A stretch of DNA of 64,000 nt from Pararhizobium_B sp963838155 (GCA_963838155.1 CAWIQE010000002.1:62001-126000); one strand, 5' to 3'; shown: positions 44,890-55,717, counted from the first letter of the stretch. Notes: generated by a model not told the origin, from the letters alone. Made by a program: numbers and translations.

Positions 44890-45102
44890 TGCCTTCAATC
44901 CCTTTGCAGTTGACCCTGACCGGAAATATGGCGTGCCCTCTCGCAAATTGAAAGGCGGGTCCGTTCCGTGCGAAAACCCTTGATCGCCCGGAACGGCCGA
45001 TTGTGCAATGCGGCCAATTGGGATAAGCACGCGGAAAAAGCCAGAGCAACGAACGTAACGCCGGCAAGGCATCGCCGAACCGGCCTGACAGAGAAGACGA
45101 TC

Positions 45103-45867
45103 ATGAACCGTCGCCGCCGGATCTACGAGGGCAAGGCCAAGATACTCTACGAGGGCCCCGAGCCCGGCACGCTCATCCAGTTCTTCAAGGACGATGCCAC
45201 CGCCTTCAACAAGAAGAAGCACGACGTCGTCGACGGCAAGGGCGTGCTCAACAACCGGATTTCCGAGTACATTTTCACCCACCTCAACCGGATGGGCATC
45301 CCGACTCACTTCATCCGCCGGCTCAACATGCGCGAGCAGCTGATCAAGGAAGTGGAGATCGTGCCGCTCGAGGTGGTCGTGCGCAACATCGCCGCCGGGT
45401 CGCTCGCCAAGCGCCTCGGGATCGAGGAAGGCACCGTGCTGCCGCGTTCGATCATCGAATTCTACTACAAGGCGGACGCGCTCGACGATCCGATGGTCTC
45501 GGAGGAGCACGTCACCGCCTTCGGCTGGGCCTCCCCGCAGGAAATCGACGACATCATGGCGCTCGCGATTCGCGTCAACGACTTCCTCTCCGGCCTCTTC
45601 CTCGGCGTCGGCATCCAGCTCGTCGACTTCAAGATCGAGTGCGGGCGGCTTTTCGAAGGCGACATGATGCGCATCATCGTCGCCGACGAGATCTCGCCCG
45701 ATTCGTGCCGCCTCTGGGACATCGAGAGCCAGGAGAAGCTCGACAAGGACGTCTTCCGCCGCGATCTCGGCAATCTCGTCGAAGCCTATCAGGAAGTCGC
45801 CCGCCGCCTCGGCATCATGAACGAGAACGAGCCGCCGCGCGGAAGCGGCCCGGTCCTCGTCAAGTAG
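45103..45867 (+). CDS. purC: SAICAR synthase
   Basis: A 254-residue ATP-dependent enzyme joining aspartate to CAIR. Typical segments are RIYEGKAKILYEGPEPGTLI, KKHDVVDGKGVLNNRISEYI, VPLEVVVRNIAAGSLAKRLG and LVDFKIECGR. It opens the purC-S-Q-L cluster; purS follows after 20 bp. An in-frame ATG at 44968 would add 45 residues not found in PurC, so 45103 is used. Confidence 0.97.
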   Translation: MNRRRRIYEGKAKILYEGPEPGTLIQFFKDDATAFNKKKHDVVDGKGVLNNRISEYIFTHLNRMGIPTHFIRRLNMREQLIKEVEIVPLEVVVRNIAAGSLAKRLGIEEGTVLPRSIIEFYYKADALDDPMVSEEHVTAFGWASPQEIDDIMALAIRVNDFLSGLFLGVGIQLVDFKIECGRLFEGDMMRIIVADEISPDSCRLWDIESQEKLDKDVFRRDLGNLVEAYQEVARRLGIMNENEPPRGSGPVLVK

Positions 45868-45887
45868 CAAGGGAAAGGAGCGAGGCT

Positions 45888-46142
45888 TTGATCAGGGCCC
45901 GCGTCACCGTCACGCTGAAGAACGGCGTCCTGGACCCCCAGGGCAAGGCGATAGAGGGCGCGCTCTCCACGCTCGGCTTCGGCGACATCGGCCATGTGCG
46001 CCAGGGCAAGGTCTTCGACGTGGAGTTGCAGACCGCCGACCGGGCCCGCGCCGAGGAGGAGCTGAAAGCCATGTGCGAGAAGCTTCTGGCCAATACGGTG
46101 ATTGAAGACTATGCTGTGGAGATCGCGCAGGGGTTGAGTTGA
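45888..46142 (+). CDS. purS: FGAM synthase subunit PurS
   Basis: An 84-residue small subunit that bridges PurL and PurQ and channels ammonia. It begins IRARVTVTLKNGVLDPQGKA and has IGHVRQGKVFDVEL and the C-terminal LANTVIEDYAVEIAQGLS. The start is TTG with AAGGAG upstream. Its last 20 codons were duplicated in tandem together with the next gene. Confidence 0.95.
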   Translation: MIRARVTVTLKNGVLDPQGKAIEGALSTLGFGDIGHVRQGKVFDVELQTADRARAEEELKAMCEKLLANTVIEDYAVEIAQGLS

Positions 46143-46155
46143 GTCGGAGCGTGCC

Positions 46156-46413
46156 GTGGCCGAAGTGACGAATGAATTGATGTACGAGCTTTTGAAGGCC
46201 ATTCGCCACGATATCGGCGCGCTGAAGGAGACGTCTGCCGAAACGCGGATCGAGCTGAACAATCTTCGCAGCTCGATGATTTCGATCCAGGGTGACATCA
46301 ACAACATCTACGGCGTCCTCGCCCGCCACGACCGGCACCTCGAGCGCATCGAGAACCGGCTGGACCTGCGCGAGATGGCGGAGCCACCGCGCCCGTACGA
46401 TCCGGGGAGCTGA
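46156..46413 (+). CDS. Small coiled-coil protein, copy 1
   Basis: An 85-residue soluble protein starting with GTG and translated as MAEVTNELMYELLKAIRHDI, with a helical centre (LKETSAETRIELNNLRSSMI), then INNIYGVLARHDRHLERIEN and an acidic end RLDLREMAEPPRPYDPGS. Heptad-like spacing suggests a coiled coil. Related small proteins are widespread in Rhizobiales, but I know no function. It begins 13 bp after purS and is the first of two tandem paralogues. Confidence 0.75.
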   Translation: MAEVTNELMYELLKAIRHDIGALKETSAETRIELNNLRSSMISIQGDINNIYGVLARHDRHLERIENRLDLREMAEPPRPYDPGS

Positions 46414-46436
46414 GGCAACCACTGCCTGTGCCGACC

Positions 46437-46496
46437 CTTCTGGTCAACGCAGCGATTGAAGATTACGCTAGGCGGATCGCGCAGGAGTTGAGCTGA
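46437..46496 (+). pseudogene. Remnant of the purS 3' end
   Basis: It encodes LLVNAAIEDYARRIAQELS and a stop, aligning with the purS C-terminus LLANTVIEDYAVEIAQGLS at the same distance before the second small gene. It has no start or N-terminal part and marks the left end of the tandem duplication. Confidence 0.85.
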
Positions 46497-46509
46497 GTCG
46501 GAGCGTGCC

Positions 46510-46767
46510 GTGGCTGAAGTGACGAATGAATTGATGTACGAGCTTTTGAAGAGGATGAACCACCGTCTCGAAAACTTGGAGAACGGGGTTTCGGATTTCA
46601 GGCATGAATGCAACAGCATGCGCGGGGTGATGTTGTCGATCCAGGGGGACGTCCACAACATCTACGGCATCCTCGCCCGCCACGACCGGCACCTCGAACG
46701 CATCGAGAACCGTCTGGACCTGCGCGAGATGGCGGAGCCGCCGCGCCCGTACGATCCGGGGAGCTGA
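46510..46767 (+). CDS. Small coiled-coil protein, copy 2
   Basis: An 85-residue paralogue of the gene 354 bp upstream. The first 14 residues and the last 33 or so are nearly identical, while residues 15-45 differ strongly (RMNHRLENLENGVSDFRHEC, including a Cys and several Arg). The start is GTG. It lies between the purS remnant and purQ (118 bp away). The frame is intact with conserved ends, so it is probably functional. Confidence 0.72.
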   Translation: MAEVTNELMYELLKRMNHRLENLENGVSDFRHECNSMRGVMLSIQGDVHNIYGILARHDRHLERIENRLDLREMAEPPRPYDPGS

Positions 46768-46885
46768 GGCCTGCCTTCCCGTGGCGTGTCGGCATCCACG
46801 GCAATTATTTTCCCTACGTCTCGCAAAGCGCGGAAAAGCCGGTTATCTCTGATCTCACCGCTCGCGACCGAAAGGGCCGACAGCC

Positions 46886-47557
46886 ATGAAATCAGCCGTA
46901 GTCCAGCTTCCCGGCCTCAACCGCGACCGCGACATGATCGCGGCCCTGACGCGCATCTCTGGCGAGCCGCCGGTCACCGTCTGGCAAACCGAGACGGAGA
47001 TCCCCGACGTCGACCTGATCGTCATTCCGGGCGGCTTCTCCTATGGCGACTACCTGCGGTGCGGCGCGATCGCCGCCCGGATGCCGGTCATGCGGGCTGT
47101 CCGGGAGAAGGCCGAGAAGGGCGTGCGGGTCCTCGGCGTGTGCAACGGCTTCCAGATCCTGCTCGAAGCGGGCATGCTGCCGGGCGCCCTGATGCGCAAC
47201 CGGTCGCTGCGCTTCGTCTGCCGCGAGGTGAAGCTCGAAGTGGTGAATGCCGACACGGCCTTCACGATGGCCTATGAAAAGGGACAGGTCATCCGTTGCC
47301 CGGTCGCCCACCACGACGGCAACTATTTCGCCGATGCCGATACACTGGGAAGGCTGCGGGACGAGGACCGCATCGTCTTCCGCTATGCCGAGGGCACCAA
47401 TCCCAACGGCTCGGTCGACGACATCGCCGGCATCGTCAACGCGGCGGGGAACGTGCTCGGCATGATGCCGCATCCGGAAAATCTCGTCGAGCAGGCCCAT
47501 GGCGGGCTGGACGGGCGGGCGCTGTTCGCCAGCGCGCTCGACATGGTGGCGGCATGA
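46886..47557 (+). CDS. purQ: FGAM synthase glutaminase subunit PurQ
   Basis: A 223-residue class I glutamine amidotransferase. The oxyanion/nucleophile segment is VLGVCNGFQILLEAGMLPG (Cys near 87) and the catalytic His/Glu pair is in GMMPHPENLVEQAHGG. It provides ammonia for PurL through PurS. The stop overlaps the start of the lipoprotein gene. Confidence 0.96.
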   Translation: MKSAVVQLPGLNRDRDMIAALTRISGEPPVTVWQTETEIPDVDLIVIPGGFSYGDYLRCGAIAARMPVMRAVREKAEKGVRVLGVCNGFQILLEAGMLPGALMRNRSLRFVCREVKLEVVNADTAFTMAYEKGQVIRCPVAHHDGNYFADADTLGRLRDEDRIVFRYAEGTNPNGSVDDIAGIVNAAGNVLGMMPHPENLVEQAHGGLDGRALFASALDMVAA

Positions 47558-47979
47558 GGGCCGTGCGAACGGGCCGGCCCGCCGCCGCGGCGCTTGCCGT
47601 CGCCGCCGGCCTCGCGCTCGCTTCCTGCCAGTCCGCCACCGGCCCGGGCAATCTCAGCGTCGCGTCGTCGGGCGCCGCGGTGCCGACCATGGAGCGCATC
47701 ATGAAATCGGCGACGACCTGCTGGTTCGACAGCGGCGCCGGCGACTTCAGCGGCTATCGCCTCGCCCCGGAACTCAACGCCATCGCCGGCCCGCCGCGGC
47801 TGCTGCTGGTGCCTGCCGGCAACCCCCACGGACGTCCCCTCGCCGTCATCGAGGCGTCGGGAACCCCTGCCCGGGTTGAGGCCTACGGGCCCCTGATGGA
47901 ACGGCCGGTCGGCGCGCGCATCTCCGCCGACGTCGGGCGCTGGGCGGCCGGCAGCACGGACTGCGGCACCCGGGCCTAG
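47554..47979 (+). CDS. Predicted lipoprotein of unknown function
   Basis: A 141-residue protein with a signal peptide and lipobox LALASC (Cys near 25), so it should be lipid-anchored at the envelope. The mature part has SATTCWFDSGAGDFSGYRLA and ends AGSTDCGTRA, with two further Cys that could form a disulfide. I recognise no family. The ATG overlaps the purQ stop (ATGA), an odd place for an envelope protein, and purL follows 157 bp later. Confidence 0.78.
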   Translation: MRAVRTGRPAAAALAVAAGLALASCQSATGPGNLSVASSGAAVPTMERIMKSATTCWFDSGAGDFSGYRLAPELNAIAGPPRLLLVPAGNPHGRPLAVIEASGTPARVEAYGPLMERPVGARISADVGRWAAGSTDCGTRA

Positions 47980-48048
47980 TCGCCATGCCCCCGCCGGCGG
48001 CCCCCTCTCCGGCCGTCGCTTGTGCACAGGCCATCGGCGCGTGGCTGT

Positions 48049-48077
48049 TCGCAATTGCGGAAAAACGGGCTATATGC
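48049..48077 (+). promoter_or_regulatory. Candidate promoter of purL
   Basis: TTCGCA, a 17-bp spacer and TATATG (-10 at 48072-48077), 60 bp before the purL start. It lies in the 157-bp gap created by the lipoprotein gene, where purL may need its own promoter. Confidence 0.4.
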
Positions 48078-48136
48078 CGGCTACGGGTCCGGCCGGAACC
48101 GGGATCCATTCGAGCGAACGAGCGAAGACGACAGGC

Positions 48137-50398
<2,262 letters not shown>

Positions 50399-50459
50399 CG
50401 CGGGGCGGCCGAGCCGCCATACCATTGAAACCAGCGCGAGCGACCGGAGATCCTTCGAG

Positions 50460-50693
50460 ATGGCCATGAATGCCGGGGACATCGAAACCATGATCAAGGC
50501 GGCGATCCCGGACGCCCGGGTGACGATTCGCGACCTGGCGGGCGACGGCGACCACTATGCGGCCGAGGTCGTGGCGGAGAGCTTCCGCGGCAAGACCCGC
50601 GTCCAGCAGCACCAGATGGTCTACGACGCCCTGAAAGGCAACATGGGCGGCGTCCTCCACGCGCTCGCCCTTCAGACCTCCATTCCCGACTGA
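50460..50693 (+). CDS. bolA: BolA family protein
   Basis: A 77-residue BolA-like protein: MIKAAIPDARVTIRDLAGDG, HYAAEVVAESFRGKTRVQQH and QMVYDALKGNMGGVLHALAL. The conserved His of RVQQHQMVY is a cluster ligand in BolA-glutaredoxin heterodimers. It pairs functionally with the monothiol glutaredoxin 1.4 kb downstream, but another gene lies between them. Confidence 0.94.
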   Translation: MAMNAGDIETMIKAAIPDARVTIRDLAGDGDHYAAEVVAESFRGKTRVQQHQMVYDALKGNMGGVLHALALQTSIPD

Positions 50694-50703
50694 ACAGGCC
50701 GGC

Positions 50704-51921
50704 ATGAGCGCTCCCGCGGAAGCGTCGCTGCCGATCGGGCGGCGCATAGTCCTGCATTTCCCCGGCTTCGAGCCGCTCGACGGGCGCGCCCACTTCGAGC
50801 GGTACCGCCGCGTCGCCGCCGACAGCGCCCGGGTCTGGAACCACGCCGTCGAGGTCGGCCCTTTCCGCGAAACGACCGGCAGCTTCGACGTGCGCGCCGC
50901 GGGCCGGGGCTGGCGGGTCGCCAGCCGCATCCACCTCCTGGACCATTCCTCCCGCATCGAACGCTACCGCGACCGTCCGCTGGCGGTGCGCATCGCGGCG
51001 GGCTATGCGGCTGCCGCACGGGTCGTCGCCGAGGGTGCGGCCTGGCGCTATTTCCGGACGGCCTGGCGATTCGGGCTGTTCTTCGTCTTTCCCTTCCTTC
51101 TGATGGCGGCCGGCATGATCGCCGCGGCGGCGATCGCCTGCCTCCCGCTTCTGCTTCGGGCCGGCCCCTGGCACCTGTGCTGGAGCCTGCCTCTCGCCGC
51201 CGCCTTCTTCCGTTTCGTCTTCCTGCCGTTTTCGGAACGCTTCCATACGCTCCACCTCTTCTCCGACTGGCAGATGGCCTCGGCGCTGGCGCGGCTCGAC
51301 GATCCCACGACCAATCGCCTTCTCGGCGATCTCGAGCGGCGCGTGGCGGCGGCGCTCGCGGAGCCGGCCGACGAGATCCTGATCTCCTCCCACAGCATCG
51401 GCGCGGTCCTCGCTACCCACATCGTCGGTTCGCTCCTGGAGAAGCAGCCGGACCTCTTCGACGGACGCCGCGTCGCCTTCGTGACGCTGGGCGGGGCGGT
51501 GCTGCAGAGCGGCCTGTTCCGCAGCGCCGGTCTTTTGCGCGCGCGAGTCGGGCTGATCGCCCGGCGGGCGTCGGTCTTCTGGCTGGACGTGCAGTGCCTC
51601 ACCGACGCGGTGAACTTCTACCGCTCCCGCACCTTCGAGCTCTGCGGTCATCGCGACCTGCCGCCGGCCCCCTTGCTGCTGCTGCGGTTCAAGCGGATGC
51701 TCGACGCCGGCCACTACCGCCGCATCAAGCGCGACATGCTGCGGGTGCACCGCCAATACGTCCTCGGTCCCGACAGGAGGGCCGATTTCGACTTCACGCT
51801 GCTGACGGCCGGGCCGTTCCCGGCCTCCTCCTTCGCCGGCTTTTCGCCCGAGCGGCCCCCGCCCATCGGCGAGGACGGTGCGCTGGCTCCGGCATGGGCG
51901 CGCGTGCCCGCAGGCGCCTGA
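50704..51921 (+). CDS. Membrane protein with lipase-like serine motif, unknown function
   Basis: A 405-residue protein. It has a soluble N-terminal part (IVLHFPGFEPLDGRAHFERY), two or three hydrophobic segments around residues 120-180 (FGLFFVFPFLLMAAGMIAAA, AACLPLLLRAG-like) and a C-terminal part with EILISSHSIGAVLATHIVGS, which looks like an alpha/beta-hydrolase nucleophile elbow (S-H-S-I-G), then VAFVTLGGAVLQSGL. The arrangement resembles membrane-linked serine hydrolases. It starts 10 bp after bolA and precedes grxD by 129 bp. I cannot assign a substrate. Confidence 0.7.
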   Translation: MSAPAEASLPIGRRIVLHFPGFEPLDGRAHFERYRRVAADSARVWNHAVEVGPFRETTGSFDVRAAGRGWRVASRIHLLDHSSRIERYRDRPLAVRIAAGYAAAARVVAEGAAWRYFRTAWRFGLFFVFPFLLMAAGMIAAAAIACLPLLLRAGPWHLCWSLPLAAAFFRFVFLPFSERFHTLHLFSDWQMASALARLDDPTTNRLLGDLERRVAAALAEPADEILISSHSIGAVLATHIVGSLLEKQPDLFDGRRVAFVTLGGAVLQSGLFRSAGLLRARVGLIARRASVFWLDVQCLTDAVNFYRSRTFELCGHRDLPPAPLLLLRFKRMLDAGHYRRIKRDMLRVHRQYVLGPDRRADFDFTLLTAGPFPASSFAGFSPERPPPIGEDGALAPAWARVPAGA

Positions 51922-52050
51922 AAGCAAGGGGCTCCGACGCGTCACCCCTCCCCGGCCCGCTTGTCTCGACGCGGGCGATCCTCTATCTAGGGTGCTGAAC
52001 TCGAATTTTCGATTTCCGGCCTTGAACCGGACAGAGAAAGGCAGCGCGAC

Positions 52051-52386
52051 ATGAGCGGCATCAGCGAATTCATCGACAGCGAAGTCAAGAACAACGACGT
52101 GGTCCTCTTCATGAAGGGCACCCCGCAGTTTCCCCAGTGCGGGTTCTCCGGGCAGGTCGTCCAGATCCTCGACTACCTCGGCGTCGACTACAAGGGCGTC
52201 AACGTGCTCGCCGACGACGAGCTTCGCCAGGGCATCAAGGAGTACTCGAACTGGCCGACCATCCCGCAGCTCTACGTCAAGGGCGCGTTCGTCGGCGGTT
52301 GCGACATCATCCGGGAGATGTTCCAGGCGCAGGAGCTCCAGTCCCATTTCGAGGAACAGGGCATCGCCGTGAAGGGCGCGGCCTGA
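52051..52386 (+). CDS. grxD: Monothiol glutaredoxin, Grx4 type
   Basis: A 111-residue glutaredoxin with the active site CGFS in PQFPQCGFSGQVVQI, the GSH-binding WPTIPQLYVKGAFVGGCDII and no second active-site Cys. Such proteins bind a [2Fe-2S] cluster as dimers or with BolA and move it to targets. A partial gene-end hairpin follows the stop by 6 bp. Confidence 0.96.
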   Translation: MSGISEFIDSEVKNNDVVLFMKGTPQFPQCGFSGQVVQILDYLGVDYKGVNVLADDELRQGIKEYSNWPTIPQLYVKGAFVGGCDIIREMFQAQELQSHFEEQGIAVKGAA

Positions 52387-52392
52387 CGGTTT

Positions 52393-52438
52393 AGAGCAAT
52401 TCCAGGAAAAGTGGGAACCGGTTTCCGTTAGGAATCGG
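52393..52438 (+). repeat. Hairpin A variant after grxD
   Basis: AGAGCAATTCCAGGAAAAG, then ACCGGTTTCCGTTAGGAAT: the element is in the plus orientation with AATTCC-type arms, as at 31.6 kb. The right arm is decayed (GGAATCGG). It begins 6 bp after the stop codon. Confidence 0.65.
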
Positions 52439-52588
52439 GTCCGGTAGAGGCGCCGGCCCGACCTGAACGAGCCGCGACCGGACACCGCCCGAAGCCCGGG
52501 CGGTCTTTAGCTGCGGTGGCGTCGAACCCGCGGGATGCCTCCTTCGCGGGCGCTTTCCTGCCTCCAGGCACGGTATCGGAGAGGGACC

Positions 52589-53824
52589 ATGGCCGACGAA
52601 GCCGTGACAGAGCTTTATTCCCGCCATGGCTCCCGCCTTCACCGTCCCGAGTTCATCGGCATGCTGGCAGGCCTGATGGCCGTCAACTCGCTGGCCATCG
52701 ACATCATGCTGCCCGCCTTCCCGAACATCGCCGCCTATTACGGCCTCGGCGACGTGAACGGCGCGCAGTACGTGCTGCTCTTCTACATCGTCGGCTTCGG
52801 GGTGGCCCAGCTCGCCTTCGGGCCGATCTCGGACCGTTTCGGGCGGCGCGGGCCGCTCTTCGTGGGCATGGTGCTCTATGTCGCCTGCGCGGCGCTCGGC
52901 GCCGTGGCGCCGACCTTTTCCGTCCTGCTCGCCGCGCGCTTCTGCCAGGGCGTCGGGGCGGCGGCTACGCGGATCATCTGCCTGTCGATGATCCGCGACA
53001 CCCATTCCGGGCACCAGATGGCCTCGGTCATGTCGCTGGTGATGATGGTGTTCATGATCGTGCCGGTCGTCGCACCGTCGACCGGACAGATCCTCGTCCT
53101 CATCGGCCACTGGCAGCTCATCTTCGTCTTCATGGCGGTGCTGTCCGGCGGGATCGGCCTGTGGACCTATCTGAGGCTGCCGGAGACGCTGCTCAACGAA
53201 CGGCGCCGGGCGCTCACCCTGGCCTCGGTCGTCGAGGCGTTCCGGATCGTCCTCGGCAATCGCATCGCCTTCTGCTACGCCGCCGCGACGGCCTTCTATT
53301 TCGGCGCCCTCTTCGCCTTCATCAACTGCGCCCAGCAGGTCTATGTCGGCATCTACCACCTCGGCGTCTGGTTCCCCGCCGTCTTCTCCTGCGTGGCGCT
53401 GCTGATGGCGCTGTCGAATTTCGGCAATTCCGTGCTCGTCGGGCGCGTCGGCCAGCGGCGGCTGTCGCATGCGGCGCTCGTCGTCTACGTGGTCGTCTCG
53501 CTGTTCCTGCTCGCCATGGCCTGGAGCGGACCCGTTCCCTTCTGGATCTTTCTCCTCTGCATCGCGCTCATGATGCCGCTCTTCGGCTGGGTGAGCGCCA
53601 ACTTCAATTCCATCGCCATGGAGCCGCTCGGCGCCGTCGCCGGCACCGCCTCCGCGGTGCTCGGCTTCACCCAGACCGCCGGCGGCGGTCTCGTCGGCGC
53701 CCTCGTCGGGCAGCAGTTCGACGGCACGCTCCTGCCGCTCGTCACGGGCTTCACCGTGCTCTCGCTCATCGCGCTCGGCTTCGTGGCCTATGGCGAGAAG
53801 GGCCGGCTTTTCGGCCGGGGGTGA
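52589..53824 (+). CDS. MFS transporter, Bcr/CflA drug resistance type
   Basis: A 411-residue inner-membrane protein with 12 predicted helices. It has the motif A loop FGPISDRFGRRGPLF between helices 2 and 3, the Bcr/CflA start LMAVNSLAIDIMLPAFPNIA and motif C-like VPVVAPSTGQILV in helix 5. It probably exports drugs or small metabolites using the proton gradient. Convergent with the IMPase-like gene. Confidence 0.9.
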   Translation: MADEAVTELYSRHGSRLHRPEFIGMLAGLMAVNSLAIDIMLPAFPNIAAYYGLGDVNGAQYVLLFYIVGFGVAQLAFGPISDRFGRRGPLFVGMVLYVACAALGAVAPTFSVLLAARFCQGVGAAATRIICLSMIRDTHSGHQMASVMSLVMMVFMIVPVVAPSTGQILVLIGHWQLIFVFMAVLSGGIGLWTYLRLPETLLNERRRALTLASVVEAFRIVLGNRIAFCYAAATAFYFGALFAFINCAQQVYVGIYHLGVWFPAVFSCVALLMALSNFGNSVLVGRVGQRRLSHAALVVYVVVSLFLLAMAWSGPVPFWIFLLCIALMMPLFGWVSANFNSIAMEPLGAVAGTASAVLGFTQTAGGGLVGALVGQQFDGTLLPLVTGFTVLSLIALGFVAYGEKGRLFGRG

Positions 53825-53834
53825 GCCCCTCGGC

Positions 53835-54662
53835 TCAGGAGTCCCAGAGCATCCGCTTGAGTTCGCTCCAGCTCTGCCGGTCCGGCGCGGCGAGGATCTG
53901 CCCCGTCCTGTCGCCGACGCGGTAGGGTTCGCCGTCGAGCTTCGCCGAATGGCCGCCCGCCTCGGAGTGGATCAGCAGCCCGGCGAGATGGTCCCAGGGC
54001 ATGACTTTCGTGTAGCAGGCGAAGTCGGCGTAGCCCTCGCTGATCAGGCGGTATTCCTGGGCGGCGCATTTGTAGTTCATCTGGCCGAGACAGCGGGTGT
54101 GGTTGGCGGCCACGCGGCTTCGCATCGGTTCCTCGAGGAACTGCCAGGAGACCGATCCCGTCATCTGCGAGACGTCGACGGGCTCGGCCACGTGCGCCGG
54201 CGTCATGCCTCCGCTCCCGTCGCGGACGAAGGCTCCGGACCCGCGCCCGGCGAGGATCCAGTCGCCGCCGACGGGATCGTGGATGATGCCCGCCACCGTT
54301 TCCCCGTTCACCGCGACGGCGAGCATGACGCCGAAGAGCGACACGCCCGAGGCGAAGTTGAACGTGCCGTCGATGGGGTCGAGCACGAAGGCGAGTTCGG
54401 CCTGCGCCAGACCGTCCATCACGCTTTCGTCCACGCTGGCCGCTTCCTCTCCGACGACGAGGGCGCCCGGGTATCGCTCCCGCAGCGCTGCCGTCAGCCG
54501 CCGTTCGGCGGCCACGTCGCCTTCGGTGACGAGGTCGACGCGGGATGTCTTCTGCTTGACGCTGCTGCGGTCCAGCCGCCGGAACCGCGGCATGATCTCG
54601 GCCTTCGCCGTCTCGGCGAGCAGGTCGGCGAGAAAGTCGATGTGGCTGTCGTCAAAGGTCAT
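53835..54662 (-). CDS. Inositol monophosphatase family protein
   Basis: A 275-residue metal-dependent phosphatase. Metal ligands are in VVGEEAAS and FVLDPIDGTFNFASG, and the second Asp is in KVMPWDHLAGLLIHSEAGGH. Substrates in the family include inositol phosphates, PAP and histidinol phosphate; none can be chosen from sequence. The start overlaps the end of ttcA by 11 bp. Confidence 0.9.
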   Translation of the reverse strand: MTFDDSHIDFLADLLAETAKAEIMPRFRRLDRSSVKQKTSRVDLVTEGDVAAERRLTAALRERYPGALVVGEEAASVDESVMDGLAQAELAFVLDPIDGTFNFASGVSLFGVMLAVAVNGETVAGIIHDPVGGDWILAGRGSGAFVRDGSGGMTPAHVAEPVDVSQMTGSVSWQFLEEPMRSRVAANHTRCLGQMNYKCAAQEYRLISEGYADFACYTKVMPWDHLAGLLIHSEAGGHSAKLDGEPYRVGDRTGQILAAPDRQSWSELKRMLWDS

Positions 54663-55560
54663 GGTCCGTCCTTCCGTCGGTCGCGGCGCCGAGCGCTGCG
54701 AAATCGAAGAGCCTGGGGTCGAGCAGATGGCTCGGCCGGACATTGGCGAGCGCCCGGATCATCACGTCCTTGCGGCCGGGCATCCGTTTCTCGATGTCGG
54801 CGAGGAAGCTCTTCATCGCGTTGCGCTGCAGGCCGTCCTGCGAGCCGCAGAGATCGCACGGGATGATCGGGAACCGCATGTGGGCCGCAAAGCGCGCGAG
54901 ATCGTCCTCGGCGCAATAGGCGAGCGGCCGAAGCACCGTGACGTCCCCTTCGTCGTTGAGGAGCCGGCCGGGCATCGCCGCCAGCCGTCCCCCGTGGAAG
55001 AGGTTCATGAAGAACGTCTCGAGGATGTCCTCGCGGTGATGGCCGAGGACCAGCGCCTCGCAGCCCTCTTCACGCGCGATGCGGTAGAGGTGCCCCCGCC
55101 GCAGGCGCGAGCAGAGCGCGCAATAGGTGGCGTTCTCCGGCACCTTCTCCGTCACGATCGAATAGGTGTCCCGGTACTCGATGCGGTGCTCGACGCCGTG
55201 GCGGGAAAGGAAGCCGGGCAGCACGTCCTTGGGGAAGTTCGGCTGTCCCTGGTCGAGATTGCAGGCAAGCAGGTCGACCGGCAGGAGGCCCCGCCACCTG
55301 AGGTCGAGGAGCAGCGCCAGCAGCCCGTAGGAATCCTTGCCGCCCGAGAGGCCGATCAGCCATCGCGGCCGGCGGCCGTCGCCCGGCAGCATCGAGAAGT
55401 CGGCGATCGCCTGCCGGACGTTTCTCAGCAGGCGCTTGCGCAGCTTGTTGAAGCCGACGGAGGACGGGACGTCCCGGACCATGGGGGGACAGGCCTCCCC
55501 GGTCGGTCCGTCCGCGGCCGCCTCTTCGCTGGCGAAGGCCGTGTCGACGCCGGTTTCCAT
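54652..55560 (-). CDS. ttcA: tRNA 2-thiocytidine synthetase TtcA
   Basis: A 302-residue PP-loop ATPase with the nucleotide motif LIGLSGGKDSYGLL, the first Cys pair in YCALCSRLRRGHLY and the second in IIPCDLCGSQDGLQRNAMK; these Cys hold the [4Fe-4S] cluster needed to thiolate C32 of some tRNAs. METGVD at 55560 is preferred (GAGGGAA upstream) over ATG 55575. It depends on the Fe-S supply from suf. Confidence 0.94.
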   Translation of the reverse strand: METGVDTAFASEEAAADGPTGEACPPMVRDVPSSVGFNKLRKRLLRNVRQAIADFSMLPGDGRRPRWLIGLSGGKDSYGLLALLLDLRWRGLLPVDLLACNLDQGQPNFPKDVLPGFLSRHGVEHRIEYRDTYSIVTEKVPENATYCALCSRLRRGHLYRIAREEGCEALVLGHHREDILETFFMNLFHGGRLAAMPGRLLNDEGDVTVLRPLAYCAEDDLARFAAHMRFPIIPCDLCGSQDGLQRNAMKSFLADIEKRMPGRKDVMIRALANVRPSHLLDPRLFDFAALGAATDGRTDHDL

Positions 55561-55665
55561 GAGCTTCCCTCGCATCGGCGGTTACGGGATCGGTCGTCCA
55601 CGCTCCTACCGAAAACGCGCCCGCTCCGCAATTTCGCAGGCGGGCAATGTTCGCGCACAAAGCAA

Positions 55666-55689
55666 AAAAGCCGCCCGGAGGCGGCTTTT
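55666..55689 (-). terminator. Rho-independent terminator of rpsD
   Basis: AAAAGCCGCC and GGCGGCTTTT form a perfect 10-bp stem with the tetraloop TCCG on the minus strand, followed there by TTTTTTGC. It lies 29 bp past the rpsD stop. It is the clearest intrinsic terminator in the window. Confidence 0.85.
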
Positions 55690-55717
55690 CCCGAAAGACG
55701 GCCGCGAGGCCGGTTCG

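Larger units (their letters stand above)
46083..46767 (+). repeat. 354-bp tandem duplication within the pur cluster
   Basis: The segment from the last 20 codons of purS through the following 85-codon gene occurs twice, with a constant offset of 354 bp: purS tails at 46083 and 46437, stop codons at 46140 and 46494, GTG starts at 46156 and 46510, and stops at 46411 and 46765. The second copy has diverged most in the middle of the small gene, while both ends stay nearly identical. Confidence 0.9.
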
